From Lacipirellula limnantheis (lineage in GTDB: Bacteria; Planctomycetota; Planctomycetia; Pirellulales; Lacipirellulaceae): DNA of 64,000 bases. Numbering within the stretch: the stretch's first letter is position 1; each line of letters starts with the position of its first letter. This document shows, piece after piece, positions 27,022 through 35,050 of the stretch. The translations under genes were made by a program, and so were the position numbers. Below the pieces are notes generated by a model. The model was not told where the DNA came from. It saw only the letters and a list, made by a program, of their open reading frames with translations, and did not search any database. The DNA lies in assembly GCF_007746075.1 (NCBI RefSeq), contig NZ_CP036339.1, positions 2,552,885-2,616,884 of the forward strand. Reading direction: 5' to 3'.

Positions 27022-28599
27022 TTAACGGACGAGGCGCTCTTCGAGCGGCGTCACCCGGCTGGCAGTGACGTGGGCTCGGCGGTACTCCGGCATGAAGCCG
27101 CGGTTGCCGAGGACGCCGATCCGTTGGCCGACATAGGACTGAAGATTCACGTCGGGAGAGGCGGTGACGAACGTCACGACGTCGCCGTGGTCATCGACCA
27201 GCGCGAATCGGGGCGCTTGGGCCCGCTTGGAGACGACCGGCTTCAGCGTGCCGACGGCGTCGTACTTCGCGTCCGTTGCCGCGAGGTCGCCGACCGGCGG
27301 CGCAGCGCCGGGGGTCGGCGTGATCGAAGGATCGACGCCAAGATCGCTGCGGACGCGGGAAAGGACCTCGGCCGTTTGCCCGGTCATCCCCGCTGCGGGC
27401 GCCACTGGGGCGGCCCCGGCCGCGGTGCGAGATGCGGCCGGCGCAGCTGTGGCGGCCGAGTTGGCGGTGGCCAATGTGGCGCCGGCGGTGCGGTAGCGGG
27501 CTTGTACGCTCTCGAACGTAGCGATGCGATCCAGCAAATCCCGCAGCTGGTCGCGCAGCTGCGGCGTTTCTCCCTGTGCTAAAAGCGAGGCGGCCTCTTC
27601 GCGCAGGCCGCCCAACTGCCAAGTGGCCGGCGGCTGGACGACAATTTGGGAGAGACGTAGCTGCATTTCCATCACGCGGGAATCGAACGGACCGGTCGGG
27701 GCGGAAATCCCCTCGAAGCGGATGCGCGGTTGCCCGGTGCTGGCAATCGGTGAATCGCTCGATAGTAACCCAGGCACTGCGGGTGGCGGCGACGCAAGCT
27801 GGCTCGCGGCCGGCGATCCCGGTACGACCGCGATCGCATCGGGCGAGCTGGCCAACTGATCGGCGGCGGCCGGCGGCGCCGAGGCGGCGGTGGCATGGGG
27901 ATGCCATGCCGGGTTTGCCGGAATCGGCGCTGGCGTCGAGGCCCCGTTGCCGAGCGCGGCGTTCAAATGGGCAAAGGGGCCCTCCTCGCGGGCGAGTGCG
28001 GGTTCGTTGTATTGAGCGGGCGTCGCTGCGGCGACCCCTGTGGACTGCCACTTTCCACCCGCTGTGGCGGCGCCTTCGGTCGGCGGCGTGAGCGCGAGGC
28101 GGCTGGCCGCGACAAAGCGAAATTCGCCGGCGGGGGGAGCAATCTTGAGAAACGGCTGATTTGGCTGCGCCGGCTCGAGCAGCTGCACCATCTCGCGTCG
28201 TTCGAGATAAACTTGGACCGCCTTGCGATCGCCGCTGAGCGACGAGCCAATGCGCGCCGGCACGCCCGGCGCAATCACTTCGGCCGTGCGGCTATCGAGG
28301 ACACGCAACTGGTGCGCCGGCGCCAGCGAAAAGCTCCCTTCAACGGGTCGAATCGCGCACCAGCCGTCGCCGTCGTGTCGGTAAACTTCGACGGCGTAGC
28401 CGGCGTTCAGTTGGCCTGTGGGATAGAAATCTCCGCCGGGACCGCTGCGAACATAGGTCTCGTCTTGCGTGACGTAGGCGACGTATGGGAAGACATCGGC
28501 GGCGTTCGCCGTTTCACCACACATGGCCAGGAGGGTCGCAGCGGCGGCGACGGCGCTGCGACGGAGTACGCGAGTCACGGTTCGATCTAAGCGAGGCAT
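27022..28599 (-). CDS. Exported SH3-domain (bacterial SH3_3-like) protein
   Basis: 525 aa with a signal peptide (hydrophobic 14-26, cleavage near ANA). The bacterial SH3 motif DETYVRSGPGGDFYPTGQL at about 45-65 is followed by DGWCAIRPV. A second SH3-like unit follows (VPARIGSSLSGDRKAVQVYL). The rest is Ala/Pro-rich, with TLVDDHGDVV-like beta strands near the C-terminus. Such domains bind peptidoglycan or other envelope components. It converges on the HEAT-repeat gene with only 19 bases between. Confidence 0.7.
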   Translation of the reverse strand: MPRLDRTVTRVLRRSAVAAAATLLAMCGETANAADVFPYVAYVTQDETYVRSGPGGDFYPTGQLNAGYAVEVYRHDGDGWCAIRPVEGSFSLAPAHQLRVLDSRTAEVIAPGVPARIGSSLSGDRKAVQVYLERREMVQLLEPAQPNQPFLKIAPPAGEFRFVAASRLALTPPTEGAATAGGKWQSTGVAAATPAQYNEPALAREEGPFAHLNAALGNGASTPAPIPANPAWHPHATAASAPPAAADQLASSPDAIAVVPGSPAASQLASPPPAVPGLLSSDSPIASTGQPRIRFEGISAPTGPFDSRVMEMQLRLSQIVVQPPATWQLGGLREEAASLLAQGETPQLRDQLRDLLDRIATFESVQARYRTAGATLATANSAATAAPAASRTAAGAAPVAPAAGMTGQTAEVLSRVRSDLGVDPSITPTPGAAPPVGDLAATDAKYDAVGTLKPVVSKRAQAPRFALVDDHGDVVTFVTASPDVNLQSYVGQRIGVLGNRGFMPEYRRAHVTASRVTPLEERLVR

Positions 28600-28629
28600 T
28601 GCGTGCTCCGAAGCGGGGTCGTCGCGCTT

Positions 28630-28650
28630 CCGGAGGGCGTTGCCCTCCGG
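28630..28650. terminator. Perfect hairpin CCGGAGGGC-GTT-GCCCTCCGG
   Basis: A 9-bp perfect stem and 3-base loop within the divergent gap between the SH3 protein and the kinase. No T tract. It may be a REP-like repeat: a related sequence (GGAAGGCCACGCCCTCC) lies near 7926. Confidence 0.45.
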
Positions 28651-28821
28651 CTATCTGGGGCGCTTTCGTGGGGCTTATAGGAGATTGGCGCAGGAGGCTC
28701 AAGGGCGGACCCGCCCGCTGCGGCGTTGCTAGCTGGTCAACCATAGCAACGTTAAGATGGGAGTGCCGGCCCCGACTTTTCCCGCCCACGCGCGTCGCGG
28801 CGGCCGACCTGGGGCGCAACT

Positions 28822-30669
28822 ATGCAGATCGAACAACTCGGGCCCTATCGCATCGGTCGAAAGATCGGCAAAGGAGGAATGGGCTCGGTCTACGAGGCCG
28901 TCGACGAGAAGACTGGCCAGCGCGTGGCGGTCAAAGCACTCGCTCCCCAGCTGGCGATGGCGGAGGGATTTCGCGAACGGTTCGAGGCGGAGATTGAGTC
29001 ATTGAAGAAGCTGCAGCACGAAGGAATCGTGCGATTGCTGGGGTATGGCGAGCATGAGGGCGTCCTCTTCTATTCGATGGAGCTCGTGGACGGCCCCAGT
29101 CTGGAACAGGAGATCAACGACGGCAGGCGTTTTGATTGGAGCGAAACGCTGTCGTTTGCGGTGCAGATTTGCAGGGCACTGAAGCATGCGCATGACCATG
29201 GGGTGGTCCATCGCGATATCAAGCCGGCCAATCTGCTGTTGACGACTGACGGCAAAGTGAAGATCGCCGACTTTGGCATCGCGCGGCTGTTCGGGTCGAC
29301 GCAATTGACGACCGCCGGAGGGGTTCTCGGGACGGCCGACTATATGTCGCCCGAGCAGGCCGACGGCCGGCCCATTACCGAGAAGTGCGATCAATACTCG
29401 CTCGGCTGCGTGATGTTCGCGCTGTTGGCCGGTCGACCGCCGTTCCGAGCGAAGACAATGCCTGAGATGTTGCAGTTGCAACGGTTCGCCGAGCCCGAAC
29501 CGGTACGGCGGTTCGCGCCGCAAACGCCGGAGGAACTCGATCGACTCATTCGGCAGCTGCTCAGCAAAGAACCGAACGACCGTTTCCCGAACGTCTTGGT
29601 GCTCGGCCGTCACATGGAGGCGATGCAGCGCGCGCTTTCGCGGCCGCCGAAGCCCAAGGCGGTGAAAGAAGAGAGTTCGCAGCTGAAGGATCATTTCGGC
29701 GACACGCGGCTCGACGCGACTGCCGTATTCAACGCGGATGCGACCCTCTCGCCGCAGGATATGCTGCTCACGCCGCGGGAGACGACTGACAGCGGCGTCT
29801 ACAACGCGCCGACATTGGCCGACGACGGGCAGCAGGAACCAGAGCGAGTCCATTCCGGTTCGCCGTTGGCGCCGTCAGTCGCCGCGCCGGTCGGCCCGAA
29901 GACCTTGCCGGTTCCGAAGACGAGTCGATTCACAACAGTCGATGAGGAAGCGGCCCGCTTGCGGAGCGAGCAGTCGTCGCCGAATTGGCTGCTCACGGGG
30001 CAGCTGGCCGGCACGCTGGGCATGCTGCTGGGGCTGGTGTTGCTCGGGTGGTGGCTGACGCGTCCCGCGTCGGCCGATGACCTTTACGCGGAGATCGAGA
30101 CGCACATTGCGGACAACGGCGACGAGGACTTGACTGCGATCGACGGACAGATCGAGGAGTTCCTGTCGCGATTTCCGGACGACGCGCGAGCCAGCAATTT
30201 GCGGCCGTACGCGGACGAGTTGGAACTTCGGAAGATGGAACGCAAACTCCGATTCCGCACCCGCGTGACGGGAAAGGCCGAGACGCACCCGATCGCGGCG
30301 CTGTTTGCGGAAGCAGACGCCTTACGCGACCAAAACCCCGAGCGTGCCGCCGCGATTTTGCAAGACTTGCTAACGCTATATCCCACGCAAGGGAAGGCCG
30401 CGGCGTCATTGACCGAGGAGATGCGCCAATATCTGACGTTGGCCGATCGTGAACTGGCGAAACTGCGCGCGTCGATCGAGACGCGAGCGAAGGAACAGCG
30501 GCCGATGTTGCAAGACAGGTTGTTGGCGGCGGAGCGGCTGCAGGCGACGGAACCCGCGGAATCGGCGGCGATGTACCGGGCGCTGATCGATCTGTACGGC
30601 CAGCAGCCGTGGGCGGCCGAGCTGATCTCAGAAGCGCGTGAGAAGTTGAAAGCGGTCGACAAGAAGTGA
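28822..30669 (+). CDS. Serine/threonine protein kinase (Hanks type), single-pass membrane
   Basis: 615 aa. An N-terminal kinase domain (residues 9-265) carries all hallmarks: GKGGMGSVYEA glycine loop, catalytic Lys38 (VAVK), HRDIKPANLL with Asp132, DFGIARLF with Asp150, and SPEQADG. A transmembrane helix lies around 390-410, and the remainder is a helical sensor domain of TPR-like character outside the cytosol. It diverges from the SH3 gene. The next gene, hemL, begins 31 bases downstream; that this is more than chance is unclear. Confidence 0.93.
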   Translation: MQIEQLGPYRIGRKIGKGGMGSVYEAVDEKTGQRVAVKALAPQLAMAEGFRERFEAEIESLKKLQHEGIVRLLGYGEHEGVLFYSMELVDGPSLEQEINDGRRFDWSETLSFAVQICRALKHAHDHGVVHRDIKPANLLLTTDGKVKIADFGIARLFGSTQLTTAGGVLGTADYMSPEQADGRPITEKCDQYSLGCVMFALLAGRPPFRAKTMPEMLQLQRFAEPEPVRRFAPQTPEELDRLIRQLLSKEPNDRFPNVLVLGRHMEAMQRALSRPPKPKAVKEESSQLKDHFGDTRLDATAVFNADATLSPQDMLLTPRETTDSGVYNAPTLADDGQQEPERVHSGSPLAPSVAAPVGPKTLPVPKTSRFTTVDEEAARLRSEQSSPNWLLTGQLAGTLGMLLGLVLLGWWLTRPASADDLYAEIETHIADNGDEDLTAIDGQIEEFLSRFPDDARASNLRPYADELELRKMERKLRFRTRVTGKAETHPIAALFAEADALRDQNPERAAAILQDLLTLYPTQGKAAASLTEEMRQYLTLADRELAKLRASIETRAKEQRPMLQDRLLAAERLQATEPAESAAMYRALIDLYGQQPWAAELISEAREKLKAVDKK

Positions 30670-30700
30670 GTCGCGCATGCCTGCAAGTCAAGGGAGTGCC

Positions 30701-32002
30701 ATGTCTGCAAACGTTTCCCAAGTTGAGCGGCCGGGAAGCGCGGCCGCATTCAAGCGGGCCCTGGCATTGATGCCGGGCGGAGTGAATAGCCCCGCGCGGG
30801 CATTTGGCGGCGTGGGCGGGACGCCAATCTTCATCGATCGCGCTGACGGCGCCTATCTGTACGACGTCGACGGAAATCGATACATCGACTTTATCGGCTC
30901 GTGGGGCCCGATGATCCTGGGGCATCGCCATCCCGCAGTGATCGCCGCGATCGAACGGGCGCTCGCGCACGGCACAAGCTACGGAGCGCCGACGGAAGCC
31001 GAGAGCGAGCTTGCTGAGCGGATCATCGACGCCGTGGCGTCGATCGACATGGTACGGCTGGTAAGTTCAGGGACCGAGGCGACGATGAGCGCGGTGCGCC
31101 TGGCGCGCGGCTATACCGGTCGCGATCTGCTGGTGAAATTCGCCGGCAACTACCACGGTCACGTCGACAGCTTGCTGGTAGCGGCAGGAAGTTCGGCGGC
31201 GACGCTCGGGGCGCCAAATTCGCCCGGCGTTACCGCCGGCGCTTCGCGCGACACGCTCGTGCTGGAATATAACGACGTCGCGGAACTGGAACAGGCGTTC
31301 GCGGCCCATGGCGACAAGATCGCCGGCGTTATTCTGGAGCCAGTAGTCGGCAATATGGGCGTCGTGGCGCCAAGCCGCGAGTTCGTCGACGCCCTCCATC
31401 GCCTGACGGAAAAGCATGGCTCGCTGCTGATTTGCGATGAAGTGATGACCGGATTCCGCGTTGCTTTCGGAGGCGCCCAGTCGCTGTTCGGGATGCGGCC
31501 TGACATCACGACGCTCGGAAAAATTGTGGGGGGCGGATTGCCCGTCGGCGCCTACGGCGGCCGCCGAGAGATCATGCAGCACGTGTTGCCGGCCGGAAAG
31601 GTGTTTCAGGCAGGAACGCTGAGCGGCAACCCGCTGGCGACGGCGGCCGGCGCCGCCACGTTGCGTCTGTTAAAGGAAGAGCCGCCCTACGAGCGCCTCG
31701 AAGCCCTGTCGTCTCGATTGGCGGCAGGACTGCAACAGGCCGCGACGTCCGCCGGCGTGCCGCACACGATTGCTCGGGTCGGAAGCATGCTGACGTTGTT
31801 CTTCCACCCGGGACCGATCCATAGCTGGCGGCAAGCGAGTCAGGCCGATACCGCTCGCTTTGGGCGTTATTTCTGGGGGCTCATGGATCGAGGCGTCTAC
31901 ATGCCGTGCAGCCAGTATGAGGCGCTGTTCGTTTCGGGCGCCCATACGGAGACAGAGATTGACGCGACGATCAGGGCGGCGGAAGAAGTGTTGAAGCAGT
32001 AA
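30701..32002 (+). CDS. hemL: Glutamate-1-semialdehyde 2,1-aminomutase
   Basis: 433 aa. PLP-dependent class III aminotransferase that makes 5-aminolevulinate from glutamate-1-semialdehyde in the C5 pathway of tetrapyrrole synthesis. Typical blocks are MPGGVNSPARAFGGVGGTP, IDFIGSWGPMILGH, SSGTEATMSAVRLARG, and ICDEVMTGFR; the PLP lysine is in TTLGKIVGGGLPVGAYGGR. ATG 30701 has AGGGAG upstream; an ATG at 30677 would add eight residues. Confidence 0.95.
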   Translation: MSANVSQVERPGSAAAFKRALALMPGGVNSPARAFGGVGGTPIFIDRADGAYLYDVDGNRYIDFIGSWGPMILGHRHPAVIAAIERALAHGTSYGAPTEAESELAERIIDAVASIDMVRLVSSGTEATMSAVRLARGYTGRDLLVKFAGNYHGHVDSLLVAAGSSAATLGAPNSPGVTAGASRDTLVLEYNDVAELEQAFAAHGDKIAGVILEPVVGNMGVVAPSREFVDALHRLTEKHGSLLICDEVMTGFRVAFGGAQSLFGMRPDITTLGKIVGGGLPVGAYGGRREIMQHVLPAGKVFQAGTLSGNPLATAAGAATLRLLKEEPPYERLEALSSRLAAGLQQAATSAGVPHTIARVGSMLTLFFHPGPIHSWRQASQADTARFGRYFWGLMDRGVYMPCSQYEALFVSGAHTETEIDATIRAAEEVLKQ

Positions 32003-32008
32003 CTGTAG

Positions 32009-32025
32009 CCCCGGCTTTGCCGGGG
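32009..32025. terminator. Hairpin between converging hemL and tsaB
   Basis: A 7-bp perfect stem (CCCCGGC / GCCGGGG) closing on TTT lies seven bases after the hemL stop. It is well placed to terminate hemL, but there is no T run. Confidence 0.5.
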
Positions 32026-32048
32026 GGGAGCATGCGAGGAAGGTTCCG

Positions 32049-32747
32049 CTACAAACCAAGCGCCGCCTCGGCCTTCTCTTCCGCAGCGCTTTTCCGGAAG
32101 TAGTCTGGAACCAGTTCCAATGGACTAATTTCTCCACCGCGTTGAAATAACGCGATCCCCAGTCGCGCCACCGCAGCGGCAGTCGGATTCCAGAGGCGCT
32201 GGTCCGCGACCGAAACTCCGGCAGGAAGCGATTGCGCTAATTTTGCCAGCGGCGGGCCGATAACTTGATCGCCAGTGGCCAGGCGAGGCAACCAAACGTC
32301 GATGGGGGTGACGTCGGTCGACGGCTCCGCCTGGTCGATGATCGACCGTGCGGGGTCGAATGATGCAGCGAACAGTTCCTGACGCTGGGCGTCCAGAATC
32401 GACCAGACGCGCGACGGCCGCTCCGCAAGCGGCTCGGCCATGGCTGCTAACGTGTGGACGCCGACGAGCTTCGCGCCGACGGCGTAAGCAAAGGTCTTGG
32501 CCGCAACGACCCCGATGCGCAGTCCAGTGAACGACCCGGGACCCGTTGAGACGGCGACCAACTCGATATCCGCTGGGCGCCATCCGCTTTCCTTCAGCAG
32601 TTCATGCGTTGTGGGAAGGAGCGAGCGGGCCGTCCGCTGGTCAGCGGGGGTTTCGCGCTCGATCGTCGAAACGAGCTTGCCGTTTACTGTTTCGAGCAGG
32701 GCGACGGAGCCGAGCAGGCCGCTGGTTTCGAAGGCGAGGGTTTTCAT
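32049..32747 (-). CDS. tsaB: tRNA threonylcarbamoyladenosine biosynthesis protein TsaB
   Basis: 232 aa from ATG 32747. ASKHA-fold protein that joins TsaD and TsaE in making t6A37 of tRNA. The N-terminus MKTLAFETSGLLGSVALLE, the motif STGPGSFTGLRIGVVAAKTFAY, and VDAQRQELFAA-like strand patterns are diagnostic. The open frame continues 105 codons upstream without homology and through a repeat, so the ATG at 32747 is the start. Confidence 0.88.
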   Translation of the reverse strand: MKTLAFETSGLLGSVALLETVNGKLVSTIERETPADQRTARSLLPTTHELLKESGWRPADIELVAVSTGPGSFTGLRIGVVAAKTFAYAVGAKLVGVHTLAAMAEPLAERPSRVWSILDAQRQELFAASFDPARSIIDQAEPSTDVTPIDVWLPRLATGDQVIGPPLAKLAQSLPAGVSVADQRLWNPTAAAVARLGIALFQRGGEISPLELVPDYFRKSAAEEKAEAALGL

Positions 32748-32829
32748 GGTCGGTCCACGATAGCCACAACCTGGGGCTGGTCGCAATTGGGTGGGCAGAT
32801 AGGTCCGGTACGGCTCGATTTTTGCTAGA

Positions 32830-33025
32830 AGGAAACACCAAAAAAACACCAAGAGGATAAACCACGACGGCACGACGGGCACGACGGAGGAAGGAGACGG
32901 AGGGAAAGCTCCTGGAAGCGCGAATAACCTCCGCCGGCGTTTGTCGGCTGCGGAACATCTTGTTTTTCTTTGTCGTGTCCGTCGTGGTTCAACTCTTTTC
33001 CCTTGGCGGTTCAAATTAAAAGAAC
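32830..33025. repeat. Palindromic intergenic repeat with CACGACGG periodicity
   Basis: This gap (32748-33109) has no gene. Left-arm motifs such as ACCACGACGGCACGACGGGC at about 32863 and right-arm TTGTCGTGTCCGTCGTGGTT near 32974 are inverted copies, each with an 8-10 base internal period. An outer layer (CACCAAAAAAACACCAAG and CCTTGGCGGTTCAAA) encloses them. Same class as 6231-6373 and 10329-10553. Confidence 0.65.
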
Positions 33026-33109
33026 ATTGGCGGGCTTGTCCTGTACAATGGCGGGTCCGCAAATCTCTTGTCCTGCGACCAATTCAAACCTCACTCGGGA
33101 GAAATAGCG

Positions 33110-33667
33110 ATGAGACTTTATATGATCGCATTAACGGCGTTCGCTCTGATGGGTGCAAGGACGTTGGTACGCGCTCAGGAGATGCCCGAACTGCCGAAGC
33201 CACAGCAGGAACATAAGTGGTTGGAACAGTTAGTCGGCGACTGGGAGGCCCAGATCGAAGCGCAGATGGGCCCCGGACAGCCGCCGCTGAAGGCCAAGGC
33301 AACGCAATCGTCCACGATGCTCGGCGACCGCTGGCTGGTGGCGACTAGCGACGGCGAAATGATGGGGCAGCCGATGACGTCGGTGCTCACCATCGGATTT
33401 GATCCAGCCAAGGAGAAGTACGTCGGTACGTTTATCGCCTCCTGCGGTAATGAGCTTTGGACTTACGAGGGACAGGTCAGCACTGACGGCAAGAAACTGG
33501 TGCTCGATACAGAAGGCCCGAACATGATGGCGCCCGGCTCCACCGCGAAATACCGGGAAACGATCGAGGTGAAGGATAAGGATCACTACCACTTCACGTC
33601 GTCGATCGAGGGCCCCGACGGCAAAATGGTGCAGTTCATGACGGCGGAGTATACGCGCAAGAAGTGA
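33110..33667 (+). CDS. DUF1579 exported protein
   Basis: 185 aa. A signal peptide (cleavage after VRA) precedes a lipocalin-like beta barrel of the DUF1579 family: HKWLEQLVGDWEAQ near the start, then repeated strands, and YVGTFIASCGNELWTYEG in the middle. Function unknown in all members I know of. ATG 33110 has CGGGAGAAA about eight bases upstream; the frame starts 14 codons earlier without a signal. A 456-base gap follows. Confidence 0.85.
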   Translation: MRLYMIALTAFALMGARTLVRAQEMPELPKPQQEHKWLEQLVGDWEAQIEAQMGPGQPPLKAKATQSSTMLGDRWLVATSDGEMMGQPMTSVLTIGFDPAKEKYVGTFIASCGNELWTYEGQVSTDGKKLVLDTEGPNMMAPGSTAKYRETIEVKDKDHYHFTSSIEGPDGKMVQFMTAEYTRKK

Positions 33668-34123
33668 GTTTCTTGCGCCAGCGCTTGCCACGGGCGCTTA
33701 AAGTCATGCGGGACTTAACCCAAAAAGCCTGTGGGAGGGGTTTGCCACCCCGAATCGACGTCGTGAAACCACAACGGCTAGTGGTGGTGAACGAAATCGG
33801 CGTCGGAGACGACTTCCGCAGATGATTTTCTGGGGCAAGTCCCCGATTGCTCCTGCTTTATTCGCGTGCAACTGCGGCAAGGCCCCGCAGGGCCGCGAAC
33901 GATTCGTCGCCTTTCCCGCCGCCAGACGCCCGAGCCAGCCATCCTTGACCCTGCTGCAGACGAGACTTAAACTGGCGGGTTAGCAAGGTTTAGGAGAATT
34001 CGCTAGCGCCAGGCCCGATGCATTCAGCAGTCGTCGCCCCTGGCGCGTGAGGCAATTCTCCAGCGAGCCTCTCCCTTCATGGGAGGGGAGCAGGTAGCTT
34101 TCCACCATGGGATCGACACGACG
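33668..34123. other. Gene-free gap before the metallophosphoesterase
   Basis: No gene and no clear repeat recognised. GC-rich open frames on the minus strand here are shadows of the phosphoesterase gene. Confidence 0.3.
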
Positions 34124-34876
34124 GTGAAGCGCGCGATCATCAGCGACATCCACGGCAACCTCGAAGCCTTGCAGGCCGTGCTTGCGCATATTGGCGATCA
34201 ACGCGTGGAGGAGATCTTCTGCCTGGGGGACGTGGTAGGCTACGGCCCCAACCCGTGCGAGTGCCTCGATCTGGTGATTGATCGCTGTCGATTGGGTTTG
34301 CTGGGCAACCACGACCAAGGCGCCATGTTCGACCCCGAGGGGTTCAACAGCGGCGCGGAGCGGGCCATCTTCTGGACCCGCGAACAACTTGAGGGAGCGA
34401 GCGGCGATCGCGGCCGCATCGACGAGCGGTGGGATTACCTCGGGACGATGCCGCGGATCCATCGCGACGATCCTTACTTGTACGTACACGGGTCGCCGCG
34501 CAATCCGGTGAATGAGTACGTCTTCCCCGAGGATATTTACAACCAGAAGAAGATGGAGAAGCTGTTCGGTCTGATCAGCCGGGGCTGTTTCCAGGGTCAC
34601 ACGCACGTGCCGGGAGTCTTCCTGGAAAGCCTAGAGTTCATCACGCCTGAACAGGTCGAGTACAAATACCAGATTGGGCAAGAACGCTTCATGGTGAACG
34701 TCGGGTCGGTGGGGCAGCCCCGCGACGGCGATCCTCGTTCTTGCTATGTGGTTCAAGAAGACGACAAGATCACGTTCCACCGCGTCGAATACGACTGGGG
34801 CGTGACGGCCGACAAGATCTACCGAACGCCCGACCTCGACAATTTCCTGGGCGATCGAATCAAGGAGGGGCGGTAG
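34124..34876 (+). CDS. Metallophosphoesterase (calcineurin-like, YfcE/ApaH-type fold)
   Basis: 250 aa. Binuclear metal motifs: SDIHGN near residue 7, [27 protein letters not shown] and FQGHTHVPG. This arrangement is the predicted phosphodiesterase/phosphatase family found in many bacteria; substrate unknown. The start GTG 34124 immediately precedes [11 protein letters not shown]; an upstream ATG at 34079 adds 15 unrelated residues and overlaps a poor ribosome-binding site. Confidence 0.82.
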   Translation: MKRAIISDIHGNLEALQAVLAHIGDQRVEEIFCLGDVVGYGPNPCECLDLVIDRCRLGLLGNHDQGAMFDPEGFNSGAERAIFWTREQLEGASGDRGRIDERWDYLGTMPRIHRDDPYLYVHGSPRNPVNEYVFPEDIYNQKKMEKLFGLISRGCFQGHTHVPGVFLESLEFITPEQVEYKYQIGQERFMVNVGSVGQPRDGDPRSCYVVQEDDKITFHRVEYDWGVTADKIYRTPDLDNFLGDRIKEGR

Positions 34877-35050
34877 ACCGAGCACGTCTGGCCGCAGCCC
34901 GAGAGGCGTCCGATCTGCTGAGGGGATCGGCGCCTGCACTGTTTGGGAGTCCAGCGGAGCCTCCCTTCACCAAGTATTTTCTCGTCTGGCGGCCGCGCCG
35001 GACGTCATTCGTCGGCCCGGAGTGGTCGGCGCACGCGAGGATCGCAACAC

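Noticed and set aside
32748..33062. N-terminal extension of TsaB
   Set aside because: It reads through a palindromic repeat and has no similarity. The family starts at MKTLAFETSG.
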